From assembly GCA_026122225.1 (NCBI GenBank), contig JANEZZ010002661.1:434001-498000 (forward strand): a stretch of 64,000 nt of DNA, read 5' to 3'. Positions 1 through 10,998 of this stretch are shown here, piece by piece. This DNA is from Heloderma charlesbogerti (Eukaryota; Chordata; Lepidosauria; Squamata; Helodermatidae). A program made the translations under genes and the position numbers. The notes under the pieces are model-generated. The model worked only from the letters and a program-made list of their open reading frames with translations, was not told where the DNA came from and did not search any database. How positions within the stretch are numbered: position 1 is the stretch's first letter; each line of letters starts with the position of its first letter.

Positions 1-170
1 ACTCCCCCCCCCACTGGTCAGCCAAGCCTGCCTGTTGGAGGGGCGCCTGGCTGCTGAGCCGAGTCGGGGCGTGTATATCACAGCCCGATTGGTCGCCTCC
101 CATGGGCTTGGGACGTCTCCCCCTCCCACCCAATAAATAATAATAATAATAATAATAATAAAATAGGAAG
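1..170. other. Unassigned GC-rich segment with (AAT)n tract
   Basis: The first 120 bases are GC-rich and contain no ORF or repeat that I recognise. They run into an AATAAA-containing (AAT)n simple repeat at about 131-162. The segment could be the tail of a mobile element cut by the window edge, but nothing in it decides that. Another (TAA)n tract lies at about 388-408. Confidence 0.5.
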
Positions 171-368
171 AGCTGAGGCTCAGTGGTAGAGCACATGCTT
201 GGCATGAGGAAGGCCCCAGGTTTAATCCCCAGTGTCTCCAGGTAGGGCTACGAAAGAATCCTGCCTGAAACTTTGGAGATCTGCTTCTGCCAGTCAGTGT
301 CAACAATTCTGTGCTAGATGGACCCAGGGTCTGACTCAGTATAAGGCAGCTTCCTATGTTCGTATGAA
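171..368 (+). repeat. tRNA-derived SINE
   Basis: This is a tRNA-like SINE head. The A-box-like segment GCTCAGTGGTAGAGCA lies around 178-193 and the B-box-like GGTTTAATCCC at 219-229. They are followed by a non-tRNA body ending in a conserved tail with CAGTATAAGGCAGCTTCC near 340. The spacing of the two boxes matches an RNA polymerase III type 2 promoter. I recognise the body as a widespread reptilian tRNA-SINE family but cannot name the subfamily. It is a retroposed copy, not a working tRNA gene, because the acceptor and T-arm pairings are not maintained. Confidence 0.8.
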
Positions 369-1215
369 AAGAAAGCTTTAATTAAATAAATAATAATAAT
401 AATAATAAAAAAATTCATTAAATTACGATTATTAAATATTTAATTAATAAAATTGCGTAACAGCAGCGACTGCCTGTTTGGCGCCTCCCGTGACAGGGTG
501 CCCTCGGCTGTGGGCGCCCATGCTCAAACGCAGCTCCATCACCTTTGGCCCCTGGCTGCGCCTCTTGAAAATCTGATTTTCTATCTAAACAGTAGTGCAG
601 CGCTCCCATCTTCATCCCCAGGCCTCTCTGTCTCGGTCTGGAACTCTTACCCACAGATCTTAAGACTGTGGGGTGGCTGCCTATTGTGGGGTGCCCAGTG
701 GCTTTATTAACTCTTTGATGGTGTCAAGAGCTCCTTAGAGGACCCTCTCAGTCTAACCCAGTAGCCAAGTCCAGACATAGACAAAGGGATTCTTTTCAAA
801 GATTTATTCTTCCTTTGCAACTTAACAACTCTACAGGTATCAACTAGATCTGAGCAGCAGCATTCCTATGCCCTAAGTTGGAACAGTTGGTCCCCGTTTG
901 AAAAGCAATTACTGGCAGACCCCTGAATATAAGGACTAGGGAGAATCCCTCCCCTTTTCCCTTGGATCCTCGGGGCGCAGCTGTTGAGTGCGCACCTTCA
1001 CTAAGTCTGCTATCTGTGCTCGGTCACTCCCTTGACTGCTAACTAAAACTAGGAATGTGGGGGGGAGGAAACTCCGTCAGCTGTTGGTCCTGGGAAAGAG
1101 GAGTGCGCTCCTCTCCCAGGAGCGACTGCTCTTCCTCAGCATTAGAACTACTCTGGGATTCTATGGACTCAGTGTCCACCGTGACAGATAGCTTGCGTAA
1201 TTCACCTCCTGCATC
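369..1215. other. Unassigned stretch upstream of Ngaro-like ORF1
   Basis: About 370-460 is AT-rich (TAA and TTAA runs). From 460 to 1215 the base composition is balanced, with no convincing ORF. Two AATAAA-type signals read on the minus strand near 705 and 810. The last few hundred bases before 1216 may be the 5' leader of the Ngaro-like element. However, they do not resemble the segment between the two 3' repeats, as the missing A1 repeat of a complete element should. Confidence 0.4.
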
Positions 1216-1737
1216 ATGCCTCCTAAGAAGGGCCAGGGTGGTAAGAAAGGGAATGGGAGGGCCCCGCCCCCCCCTCCACAAAGTCCGCTGCCAAGGCCCG
1301 ATTCTGACTCTGATGTGGACGCAGACCTGGTACTGGCATCAATTTTTTCTCGTTTGGAAGCTGCTGAGCGTTCCTTGGGGATCCCTCCTCCTCCCCTGGC
1401 CAGGCACAAAAAATCCTCAGTGGTCCAGCACAAGCGAACACGACAGCAGACCCAACGCTCGTTGCTCCTTTCTATTTCAGATCGCCTGGACGCTATTGAG
1501 GCATCCACCTCCTCTTCATCGGCTCTTCCAGAAGGCTCACCGCCTTCAGCAGAGCTCCTCCCTTCTGCTGCCTCATCTTCCCTGGGCGCACAAGCAACAA
1601 CCTCGGTTTTTTCCAGCTGGGGATCAGAGTGTGCCCACGATTGGTACAGCTCGTCTCTGGGTTCAGGGCACCCGGACGCCATTGAGGCCTCCATCTCGCC
1701 TTCGCAGGTTCACCATGGCAGCACCCCACCACTGTAG
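1216..1737 (+). pseudogene. Gag-like ORF1 of the Ngaro-like element (remnant)
   Basis: A 173-codon open frame starts at ATG 1216 (MPPKKGQGGKKG...). It is basic at the N-terminus, then proline-rich, then rich in serine, alanine and glutamate. It contains two similar short blocks, FSRLEAAERSLG and SDRLDAIEAS. This composition fits the poorly conserved ORF1 (gag-like nucleic-acid-binding protein) of DIRS-order elements, and its position upstream of a DIRS-type RT remnant supports that. A motif-based assignment is not possible. The frame ends early at 1737. Related serine-rich sequence continues out of frame to about 1970, which suggests frameshift decay. It is expected to be nonfunctional. Confidence 0.5.
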
Positions 1738-2937
1738 GCAGTCCACCTTCCTGCGGCATCTCCATCAGCAGTGATCCAAGCAACATCCTCCTCCTTGGGG
1801 TTTCGCCCAGGCGACACAGCACACCTGAAGGCGGTCCGCCCTCATGAGGCATCTCCATCAGAAGCAATGCAAGTGGTACTGCCTCCCTTGCTCCCGGGGA
1901 CCCAGACATGGCTGCCCTGGATATGGGTGAGATGACTGCACCTCACCCCAGTTGTTCAGACGGGTGACCCTTAGGGCTGTGGGGTTGCTGCCTTAGCTTA
2001 CCTACCTGGGGGCAGCTGTCCCTCCCAATGTCATCTCCCTATATGACGCTCGGGCTGCCTGCAGCTCCGTCAGTCACACCCCAGTAACCCCAGCCGCTTA
2101 ATGCATCATCTTACAGGGTTTTTTCCTGGATTAATTAGGATCCCTCGCCTGTCCCCGCCCATTTTGGACATCCATGTAAGGGGCATATCAGATCCCTATG
2201 CTAATCTGGCGAGTTGTATTGTCACCAGGGCTACTCCTTCTCGTAATGTCTTTCGCCCGAGGAGGTGTGCGAATGGCTTGTTTAGGCCTCTCGCAGGAGG
2301 GCTGCCATTGCCCTTCTCTGCGTAAGGACCTGTTTGACCAGGACCTTTCACTCCAATTTTGACTCCTTCCCACCTGGGGTCGGCAACAGATCTGGCAGTG
2401 GCCACATTCACCAGGTGATTTCCCGCACTGGCCCTCGGCCTATGGTGGGTTCACTGCTTCAGCACTGCTATCTGTGCTGGGAGTAAAGCCCCAATGGGCA
2501 CATGCTCCCAGGACACGTGCAGTTTTCATCGTGAATGCTCCCTTGTAGCAGTCAGCACTCTTGCACCTCTTGTCCAATGCTCGGGGAGGGGAGGGTCCCC
2601 TTGGAAAAGCCGAGGCAGTAGGAAGCTCTGGATGGCCAATGCCTAGTAAGGTTGGCGCTGATACTCCGGCTTTAAGACACTACCCAACTGGGGGAACGCG
2701 TCTTAACTTGGGACACGGTTTATGCTAGGTTCTAGGGCCCCCCTAGCATTTTTTCTTTAGGTCAACATAGACCATCCCTACCTCGTAAGCAACATTTCTC
2801 CTCGCTAGGCGTTGACAGGTTCAGGAGAGGTTAACAATGCAGTACTGGCAGAAGGGTTTTAGCCCCCCCTTTTTTCCACACCCCGTTAGCTATTCTAGGG
2901 ATCTCCCTTCTCGAAATGGTGCCCAGGAAATCCTCTA

Positions 2938-3171
2938 GGGAGTTTATCCTGATTCGTAACCTCTCTTTCCTGAGGGCCAGTCAATTATCACGAGATCCCT
3001 GATCATCTCTGCTCAGTATGTCACACCTCTTCGATGAGGCAGCTGTCTTTGTCTGGGATCCTGGCCATGGGTCCCTGATGGGCATGTGCTACATGGAGTC
3101 CAAAGATGGTGGTCATTGTTCTGACCTAACGCAAGTATTGCTTCCCCTTTTCTGTTACTTCGGTGCCCCTT
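2938..3171 (+). pseudogene. Reverse-transcriptase remnant (DIRS/Ngaro type)
   Basis: One frame reads for about 77 codons with a single internal TGA. It shows an arginine-x5-asparagine-leucine-serine block (RNLSF, near 2956), then the FDEAAVFV segment (about 3029-3052), then GHGSLMG (about 3064-3084). In DIRS/Ngaro reverse transcriptases these blocks correspond to the conserved ILNLS-type strand and the FDEAV...GxGSLMAK region just before the first catalytic aspartate. After GSLMG the frame degenerates and the catalytic YADD-type region is not recognisable. The match is by pattern memory, so moderate confidence is appropriate. Confidence 0.55.
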
Positions 3172-3674
3172 AGCTCACAAAGGCTGAGGGCCTGTCTCCC
3201 ACAGCAACATTCGGTGAAGCCAATCCGATACCCTTAGGTGTTATTTTCACCTCCCTCAGGACAATTTTCAGGTCCGTTAGGCACAGCTCCAATTAGTTAC
3301 ACATCAGGCATGGCTTCAACTTAGTAGGGCTTTAATGGCACCTCCTTTTGGAAGCGTGAGCCTCTCCTCAAAGCTGGACTGCGGACTCACATGGTTCCGC
3401 CCCTACCCCAAGGGGTTTCAGATTCTTAGGGCAGGTCCAATTGTGCAGTGGGTAAAGGCCTGTAGAGTGGAGGCTGCCGCCCCTGCCAAGCACATTGAGG
3501 GATAACCTTATAGCCAAGTCAGTAACCCCCCCCCCTTTGCTATGACAACATGACCACGTTATTCATTCTTCGTCCTCCCGAAATTGGAGGGTCATGTCAT
3601 GTGTCAGTGTGTTCGCGCTCCAGACTCAGTATTACAACATCTGGTTCTGGGTCCACCATGTGCTGGGTTAGGCA

Positions 3675-3790
3675 AACCCAATTGTCGATGCCTTGTCATG
3701 AAATTAGGTCAACATCTTCCAGGCCTTAGCCCCGTGGGTGCTCCATTCCCAGATCCCATCCTTGCAGTACTATGGGAGATTGGGATACTG
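3675..3790 (+). pseudogene. RNase H C-terminal remnant of the Ngaro-like element
   Basis: Frame 3675 reads NPIVDALS, then two stops, then VNIFQALAP. A neighbouring frame gives APFPDPILAVLWEIG. In DIRS-order elements the RNase H domain ends with an N-x-I-A-D-A-L-S-R motif, a phenylalanine-x2-leucine-alanine-proline block, and a short P-x-P...LW-x-I-G tail. All three appear here in order within about 115 bp, split by a frameshift. Gypsy elements share only the ADALSR part, so the longer series favours the DIRS/Ngaro assignment. Confidence 0.62.
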
Positions 3791-3879
3791 AAGCCAGGCA
3801 TGCCAGCCTGCATTCCATGGCTCTCCGTACAGGAGCCGCCTGTGACAGAGCAGGGTGTGTGCGCCGCGCATTAGGCAAA

Positions 3880-4412
3880 ACCTCAGCGATAGGATTCATG
3901 GCCCTTATCTATAGATCATTGGCCACAATTTCATGCCTCCGTAAGGAACAACAGACTATTTGGGACCATAAGTCGCAAGCTGGCCATTTAGCCTTCCAGC
4001 CCACAAAGGTGGGTTTCACTGACTCCATGTCAGAATTTAGGTTTCGGCGTGCAAGATAGTGTTGGGCACAGATGTTTGCCTGCATTAGTAAATTAACCAC
4101 CCTCTCTCTCCGGGTACCCCTTTCGGGCTCCGGGGGTAATGGCCCTCCATTTGAGCTTTCCAATAAGACGTTTCCCTGTTCCACGTAGCAGCCCTAACGG
4201 AATGCAGGGTTGGTCTGGGCTCACAAGGCCGACTTGTCCCGGAGGGCCTTGATTTGCTGCAAGGTACAGGTCTGGCCCAAAGTAATCCATTTACATATTT
4301 GGTGATCAAATTGATCGGCATGGCAAGGGCACGGCAGTGGCCCACGGCCAAACGCAAGTCAACGGATTATGCTCTGGCGGCACCTTATGGGTTTTATGGC
4401 ATGCCACGGGTC
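3880..4412 (+). pseudogene. Possible tyrosine-recombinase remnant
   Basis: This stretch lies between the RNase H and SGNH remnants, where Ngaro elements carry their tyrosine recombinase (the integration enzyme). Frame 4284-4412 reads NPFTYLVIKLIGMAR, followed about 10 codons later by DYALAAPYGF and a stop. In the family, a leucine-threonine-x-tyrosine helix is followed by the HSFRIGAATTAA catalytic block at this spacing. The key histidine and arginine are not preserved here. Position supports the call more than sequence does. Confidence 0.4.
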
Positions 4413-4859
4413 TGAGGAGGGGCCTCCATTTTTATCACTTCAATGGTTTGCTGTTGACTTAAGGGCAATTGTGTAGTTTCCCTTAATGTGCTTATTCCTG
4501 AGACCAGCAGACTCATTGTACACCGGTACGGGTGCTCTTACATGGGCACGTTTTGATGTCTGGAGCTTCATGAAGAGCTTGTATGTCTTCTTCAGAATTC
4601 AGCTTCTGTCACCCTGTCACATTAAGATCCAGTGGCTCCATAGACGTGGCATATGGTGGGAGTCCCCTCCTCACTCTGTCCCACCAAGTTTGTCAGTCTT
4701 CCTCTGCAGGTCTAGGTGCTGCACATTAGAGGGAATGACTTTGGCTGTAAGCCAGGCGAGGACCTGATGGAACAGGCCTTGGTTGAGATACAGGTGGTCC
4801 GGCATACCTGGCCGGAAGTAGCTTATTGCAGCCCTCACTGCTCCCATGGATCAATGGGA

Positions 4860-5103
4860 AGGAATGGAATGACGTTGCCAGTGGCAGGGCACGTTGGCAA
4901 GTGCACAGAGAAATGGCTTATTGCCAGGTGAATGAGGTGATGGATGCACCACCCGCCAGGGAATTCTGTGGACATGGAGGGAGCGTTACAGGTAGGACGG
5001 TGTCCACCTGTCTCATTTAGTGAATAACATATGTCTGTCTGATCTGCAAAGGGGCCTGCGGGAAGTTCTTCTGCGCAGGTGGGGGGAGTTTCACAAGCTC
5101 TAG
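4860..5103 (+). pseudogene. SGNH-hydrolase C-terminus (ORF3 remnant of Ngaro-like element)
   Basis: Frame 4996-5103 reads 35 open codons ending in TAG. It begins with DGVHLS (4996-5013), continues through NNICLSDLQRGLREVLL and ends RRWGEFHKL. DGVHLS is the block V (DxxH) motif that supplies the catalytic aspartate and histidine of SGNH/GDSL hydrolases. Upstream, in a different frame, a segment around 4905-4975 (REMAYCQVNEVMDAP) occupies the place where the family has a helix before block V. The serine-bearing block I is not recognisable. An SGNH hydrolase as the last ORF before the terminal repeats is characteristic of Ngaro elements. The stop lies only 15 bp before the first terminal repeat. 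Confidence 0.68.
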
Positions 5104-5118
5104 CCTTGTGACTCCTGT

Positions 5119-5523
5119 GGTGGCTAGGACAGGCAAAACAGGAAAGTAGGGATGGTGTGCATGCAGAGGCACCTTATGGTGACAGGTGATGCCTGAGGGC
5201 CCCCCGAACGGGTTGTGCAGCTCGGCAGGGGGATAAGGGTTGCCTGGGAGACCAACCCTCCTCACTCACCCAGGTGTTTCGCGGCACCGGGTTGGAGGTG
5301 ACACCGGAAGGTCTACCTCCCCCAGAAGGGGCAGTCTGGAGGGATGGCGAGATCACTGCCACCCCTCAGGCTGGGTATGTTTTCGCCCAAGAAGTGCCAG
5401 CTAGCCGCTGACACAGTTAGATGCCCATCCTAGTTACCCCTTTGCAGCTATTTCAATAAATGTGGCCCAATTTTCAACCCAAGCTTGTTGTCTGCGTCTT
5501 CTTTAACCCATCTCCGCTCGCAA
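5119..5523 (+). repeat. B1 direct repeat of the Ngaro-like element
   Basis: This ~405-bp block is nearly identical to 5897-6301, with scattered substitutions and no large indels. It contains an AATAAA signal near 5455 and ends CCGCTCGCAA. It follows directly on the ORF3 stop. In Ngaro elements the equivalent repeat lies immediately after the last ORF. Confidence 0.8.
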
Positions 5524-5896
5524 ATGCCCTCACCCAGCGCCAGCTTGTCTGGCTAAAAGGGGGGGGGCCATTGCGGGCGGGTGGGGTGACATGACGCAGG
5601 GGCCTTTGATTGGTGCACCCCAGTGGCACCACCATGCAAGGAGGGGCAGGCTGAGTTGCCTTAAACTCAGCCCCCTTCTCAAACTCAGCTCTCTGGCTCA
5701 ACGCAGCTCCCTCCCACCCTCCCCTAAGCAGTGTGGGTTTATTACCGGTTGCCCTTTGGGAATCATGTAGGAATTTTTTGGCTCACAGTTCGATTGGCCT
5801 ATTACTGTGCGTCTTTTTTGCCTACGTCACACTGTTTTGCGGGTCGAGTGTGTCCTGTAAGGGAATATGGTCTTTATCATCGGTCACATTCCAGTT
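5524..5896 (+). repeat. Spacer (A2-like segment) between the two B repeats
   Basis: These 373 bp between the direct repeats are unlike them. They are GC-rich at the left, with two GATTGG (inverted CCAAT) motifs near 5607 and 5792. In the canonical split-repeat layout this would be A2, with its partner A1 at the 5' end of the element. I did not find a copy upstream of ORF1. Confidence 0.5.
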
Positions 5897-6301
5897 GGCG
5901 GCTAGGATGGGCAAAACAGGAAAGTAGGGATGGTGTGCATGCAGAGGCACCTTATGGTGACAGGTGACGCCTGAGGGCCCCCCGAACGGGTTGTGCGGCT
6001 CGGCGGGGGGATAAGGGTTGCCTGGGAGACCAACCCTACTCACTCACCCAGGTGTTTCGCGGCACCGGGTTGGGGGTGACACCGGAAGGTCTACCTCCCC
6101 CAGAAGGGGCAGTCCGGAGGGATGGCGAGATCACCGCCACCCCTCAGGCTGGGTATGTTTTCGCCCAAGAAGTGCCAGCTAGCCGCTGACACAGTTAGAT
6201 GCCCGTCCTAGTTACCCCATTGCAGCTATTTCAATAAATGTGGCCCAATTTTCAACCCAAGCTTGTTGTCTGCGTCTTCTTTAACCCATCTCCGCTTGCA
6301 A
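5897..6301 (+). repeat. B2 terminal direct repeat of the Ngaro-like element
   Basis: This is the second copy of the ~405-bp block, offset 778 bp from the first. It includes the same AATAAA near 6233 and ends CCGCTTGCAA. It marks the 3' edge of the element. Sequence beyond it is ordinary AT-rich intron. Confidence 0.8.
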
Positions 6302-7120
6302 TATGTTTCCATCAAGCTTTTAATGGTTATTGTCATTTCTCTGGTTTTATTGTAATTAAGGTTTGTTTGGTTTTGCTTCTGTTTTTAGCTGAGTGGTCGA
6401 TGTATTAGTTTTATTCTTCTTTTATTAGTTTTCATTTTAATTGTACATTGACTTAAGTGCTCTTTGAGGGGAGAGGGTGACACACACACACACCCCTACC
6501 TCACCCCATGGTAAGCCAAATGAAGCCTCTATAATTAGAGGAAGTGAACTTCTGATTGGTAGATACAAGGGACAAACAAGAGGGTATGGGTCTTCTGTCA
6601 TGCACTCCCCAAGGCAGGTGGCCAGCCACTGTTGGAGGCACAATGAACTAAATGGACTCTTGGTCTGATTCAGCAAGGCAATTTGTATACTCTCATAGGG
6701 GTGATCAGTGAAATAAAAAGTAAAGACCTGTTTCCACACTGCTACATGATGTCTTCTTTAAATTACTATATGTGATGGCAGTATGGTATAGTATGGGGTT
6801 GGTTAGTATGGTATGATGAGCTGTCTGCACACAATGGTGAGTGAGTGATTTTCTGTTTGTGAATGTAATGTACAGTTAAAAATCCATGATCTATCTGATA
6901 AACCACTGTACACAAAAACAACTCACTAAACAGTAAGCAATACCACATGGAGGTTTATAAAGCAGCCTCTGGTCTACCCCATGGGGATAATATCATTATT
7001 AATGGCCCAGAATGGCTAGTAGGCATTTTCTCAAAAGCCAGAAAATAACTGCATCTTCCTTTAGGGTTCTGAAGGAGCTAGATGGCATACCTTTCTCACT
7101 CCTAGCTAAGGATGATATAA

Positions 7121-7154
<34 letters not shown>

Positions 7155-10100
7155 AAGGGTTAGTGAGAAAGTGGGAAACTGGGTTGTAGGGAAGTGTGAT
7201 AGAAAAAACTGTGGTGTGAGACAGACTGAGATTGAAAGGCAGCCAGGCAGAGGTGGGTGGGAAAGCAAACAAACTTTGAACTCTGGAAAGCATCTGAGGT
7301 GCTTCTCTGGAGATCTGATGTGTGGCAATGGATTTGCTGTTTTTAGGAGTGCTATGCTGTCTGCCTCCATCTATGCTCAACTTGTATGTTGGTAAATAAA
7401 CTCAAATGATACACTTTAAGTCTCCAGATTTCTCTCTGCAAAAGGAAACCATACCTGGGTAAGCATTGCCCCTGGAACTTATCTCCACTTGGGGAAGTGT
7501 GGAGCACATAACAATATTATAAACCAGCTGTCAATGAGTCTCTAAAACAGCATTTGGTTCACCAGTGGATTTGAATCTTTACAGAGATTCATATTTGTGA
7601 AGATTTATTGTCTAAACTACAGGAAAGATTATCGTAAGTGCTAAAGGTGCACAAGAGGATGACTCCTTAGTCTTAAATGTTTTTGGGGATCATTTACATT
7701 CCAAAACTCTTTGCTCATTGGATATCACAAACACAGCTTTGCAAATGATGCTGTGATAATAACCACTTTGCATATTTTAACATATGAAAATGTTTCTTTT
7801 CTCAGCAAACTGTGCCAAGAATGTGAATTTTCTTAAGGGGAACCTGCCTGTTGTGCAAGACAACCACAGAACAAACATTAAACTGCCATTCTTTTCCAAT
7901 AAGTGAATTTTTACCATTTGCCTTGGGACAAAATGCACATTTTAAAACAAAAATCCACCCCCTACTTAATTAAAACTTTGGGTTAAATTAAATGAACCCT
8001 CCAGGAGCAAAATAAATACACCAAAGAGTTAAGCCATATTTTTCTTGTAAATACTGAAGGCAACTATAGGACATGATACCAACACAACAGAGATTTTGGA
8101 TAGCTTGGAAATATATTCATAATGTTTCAGTAGTCCCTCAAAGCAGAGGTGGACAGACCTCGGGCTTGTGGGATCTACTTTGTTTTTCACTAAAATCCCT
8201 GAGGTCCACTGATCAGAACCAGGGGAAAAATGGGAAGGGGGCGAGGGGGGGGGAGTCAATTACCTGCAGCATCCTATAACCCTACATTGCATATTCAAAT
8301 TCAAACCTACATCTGAGATACTACAGATCAGGGATTCTAATACAAAACTCCAAAGTGGCCAATAGAGCTGCATAAAGACTTAGTCAAAGGCAACCAGTTA
8401 ATACTCATATTTTACAAATGAGGAACACTGAGGCTAATAAGCAATTAGTACAAAACCATCCATGGCAGGTTTTAAAAAAAGCATTTAATTTTACTTGCTA
8501 TTGTTAAAATATTGAGAGTCAGAAACACTTGCCGATCTACTGCAAATCACCCAGGTTTCTACCTCCTGGCTGACTCAGCCTTAAAGCAGATATCGTAGAT
8601 TGTGGCAAAGTCATAGCGTTTGATGATGCACAGGAAATAAGACATGAATACATGAGTCAAATATGAGGAGTAACTGAGGAGCATAACCCCAGGGCTGGGA
8701 GCGGAAGAAATAATGGAATTTCTAAGTGAAATGGCCCATTGCTGCAATAAATAGAAGCTATATTAATGAATTCAGAAAAAAGCCAGTGATGCTGCAGGCA
8801 TGTGGTACTGGGGGGTAATCTCACTCAATAAAGGATGCATATGTTTAAGAGGGAAAGCACACAAGTGAAGGTATTAAGTCAAACCAGGGGAAATGGGGTT
8901 TCTGGAAGGTTCCAAGATGTGAAATTAGAAGAAAACAAAAGGACTGAGCCATGTGAAGAGATAGACAACGGGTAATACAACCCAGTATTGTGAAGTCACT
9001 GTCATCATAGCATCCAGGAGCAGTGCGATGCTTAACCCAAACGGTTTGTGACATCCATAGAAGTGCATCTCCATGATTAGACCCAAAGTTTCTTGTGTTA
9101 AAGTGGAATAAAAGGCCACTCTCTGGTTATGTGTTAATATTCTTTTCAAGCCTATTCTTCTTGCCTGCCCATTCTCCTTACCCAGTTACACAGTTAAGGC
9201 TACACTTTGACAATCACTGAGTTTTGTGCTAGAGAATAGTGAACCCCATCCCAAAAAGGAAGTAAAATAATCTTTGTCTTATTTTTTGTCAGGCCTCCAA
9301 GTGAACACAACATACGTTTATGAGTTAAAGTGGGTAGGGAGCATACATCACTTTCTTTCTCATGGTTTTCTTTTCTAAACGTATATTGATATACAACCAG
9401 ACCAGCAATAACTTTAAGAACACAGATGTGGGGAATGAGAAGATATCAATATGAGAACTACGGATGAAATTCTAAGCCCTTCAGTGTCACTGTCAGAGAT
9501 TTCTACACAGCCAGAATTTCTAATTCCTGTAGATACATTTGAATGTAAATAGCCATTTTGTGCATTCAACACAAAAATGAACCCATGGAAGAATTCTGAT
9601 GAAACAACCCAAGTTTTCAATTCCATAGACTCATGATTGTCACCAGAAGGGGGGAAAACACCTCTCAATTTATAAACACAAGAAAGGAAGACATTCATTT
9701 GCACAAGAACTGCAACTGTACTCGCTAGAACTCATCAGCTACATTGTCCTCATCTTACAGAAGGAAATAATACTTTAGAGGCTGAGAAGATGTGGATCTT
9801 GAAAAATACTCAAGCCGTTCTCCACATTTCATGGTTATCTTGGTAAAACTGTACAGTTCACCACAAGTTATTATTTGCACTTCTTGCAATCTACCTCCTT
9901 GCAATGAGGGATTATATAGCATTGCACAATTGATTTTAATTAAGATGGCAAACAGTTAAGATGCAGGAATACACCCTATAGTAGGAGAATGGCTTAATAA
10001 ATTACAGAATGTAAAATGGCTGTCCAAATTTTATTAGGGTTTAAGAAGAGATACAACAAATAAACAACCACTACCAACAATCGTTTGAAAAATTTGATAC

Positions 10101-10184
10101 ATTTAAAGCTGGATTGGGGAATCTCTATTCATAACATTGAATGTTTTATTTAATAGAAATATACAGTGTAATTAACATGAATTA
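6302..10184. other. Intronic sequence, largely unassigned
   Basis: This part of the CDH23 intron downstream of exon 10 has no gene that I can support. It holds a short CA tract near 6480 and a (TG)n microsatellite at about 7121-7151. A degraded interspersed repeat starts near 8143 and resembles the one at 33222. ORFs here are short and show no family resemblance. Confidence 0.6.
7121..7151. repeat. (TG)n microsatellite
   Basis: About 14-15 uninterrupted TG dinucleotides. Confidence 0.95.
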
Positions 10185-10303
10185 GGGTGCAATCCTATGC
10201 ATGTTTAGACAGAAAAAAGTCCTAGAACTCCCAGCATGCTGGCTAGGAAATGCTGGGAGCTGTAGGAGTTTTTTTCTGTCTAAACATGCATAGGATTCTC
10301 CCC
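10185..10303. mobile_element. TTAA-flanked foldback element, copy 1
   Basis: This is a ~119-bp near-palindrome. The left arm contains GCAATCCTATGCATGTTTAG and AGACAGAAAAAAGTCCTA. The right arm carries the inverse and is followed by TTAA (10304-10307). The left flank reads TTA/G, so one side of the TTAA duplication has mutated. Same family as 24916-25047 and 60939-61057. TTAA duplications are typical of piggyBac-type insertions, so I infer a nonautonomous foldback MITE. Confidence 0.72.
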
Positions 10304-10809
10304 TTAACGTGTATTATAGTAATACCATAAAAACTATGTGCAAGTAACAAGAACTTTTATGTATCACATTTCCAATCTAATATGCAATATTTTATATGAA
10401 AAGGGCCATGTAATATTTGATTAATGTTCATTCTTAAGAAGCAGTTCTGAAAAAGGACTGGCAATATCTCTAACTTTAAGAATAATATACATAAGCAGAG
10501 ATGCAACATGTATAGTTAATGAATGGTGCTATGGATGTTAGTCAGAAAAATGTGAACTTGTGTATACTACCTTTTAAAAATGTGAACTTGTGTATACTTT
10601 CTTTTAAGAATGATACTCTCCTTGTTTCATTCTTGATACTTTATTAACAAAGGTATTTAAAATAAATCAATAAGATGGCAAAAGTTCCTTTATTCCGATT
10701 CTAATGTAAAAGAAGAAGAAACAAAATATTCTAGGAACAAAATTCAGAGGATGGATTTAAAAAAAAAATCTGCAGAAGAGGAGTTTAAATCTTGGTTCTT
10801 AAGTCTTAC

Positions 10810-10998
10810 CTCATCTTTATCTTGCACTTGGATGAAAAGTGGAGGGGCGAAGCCCACCTGGGCCAGTTCAGGAATAGCCACACTATACTCTGAACTGTTG
10901 AACTCTGGGGCATTGTCATTTATATCAATGACAAGAATGTTGAAAGTAGTCATTACTGTTGCATTGGAAGGTGTGCGGTCATCATTCAGTTCTGTTCC
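10810..10998 (-). CDS. CDH23: Cadherin-23 exon (end of EC3, start of EC4)
   Basis: CDH23 is a very large cadherin. It forms the upper part of the hair-cell tip link together with protocadherin-15, and it acts outside the cell as a Ca2+-dependent adhesion and force-bearing filament. This 189-bp exon is exactly 63 codons in phase 0, starts GTELNDDRTPSNATV and ends QVQDKDE. It carries the inter-repeat calcium linker DINDNAPEF that closes EC3 and the first strands of EC4 (SSEYSVAIPELAQVG). The acceptor reads ...TTCAG and the donor GTAAGA, both on the minus strand. The predicted protein is close to the mammalian sequence I know for this segment, with a few substitutions. By length and phase it corresponds to exon 10 in mouse/human numbering (about c.946-1134). 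The next exon downstream is not in the window. Confidence 0.95.

Larger units (their letters stand above)
1216..6301 (+). mobile_element. Decayed Ngaro-like (DIRS order) retrotransposon
   Basis: This is a plus-strand retroelement remnant. The observed order is a proline/serine-rich ORF1, a reverse-transcriptase remnant (about 2938-3171), the end of an RNase H domain (about 3675-3790), a possible tyrosine-recombinase remnant (about 3880-4412), an SGNH-hydrolase C-terminus ending at a stop at 5101-5103, and then two near-identical ~405-bp direct repeats separated by 373 bp of different sequence. This order, including the SGNH hydrolase and the B1-A2-B2 split direct repeat, is the known layout of Ngaro-type elements. 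These replicate through a reverse transcriptase and integrate with a tyrosine recombinase. Numerous stops and frameshifts make it inactive. The 5' boundary is uncertain because I found no A1 repeat. The 3' boundary is taken as the end of the second repeat. Confidence 0.72.

Noticed and set aside
171..245. tRNA gene
   Set aside because: The A and B boxes are there, but arm pairings and acceptor stem are not, and the sequence continues into a SINE body with a recognisable tail.
1055..1774. 239-codon plus-strand ORF, longest in the first 10 kb after shadows
   Set aside because: It overlaps the gag-like frame in another register. Its composition is an artefact of the GC- and serine-codon-rich ORF1, and the MPPKK frame fits the element better.
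6477..7395. Short ORFs around CA/TG microsatellites
   Set aside because: They read through simple repeats and low-complexity sequence on both strands, with no family resemblance.
9414..9704. 96-codon minus-strand ORF as the next downstream CDH23 exon
   Set aside because: The translated sequence lacks any cadherin motif (DxNDN, DRE, DxD) and does not continue the EC4 sequence expected after DKDE.
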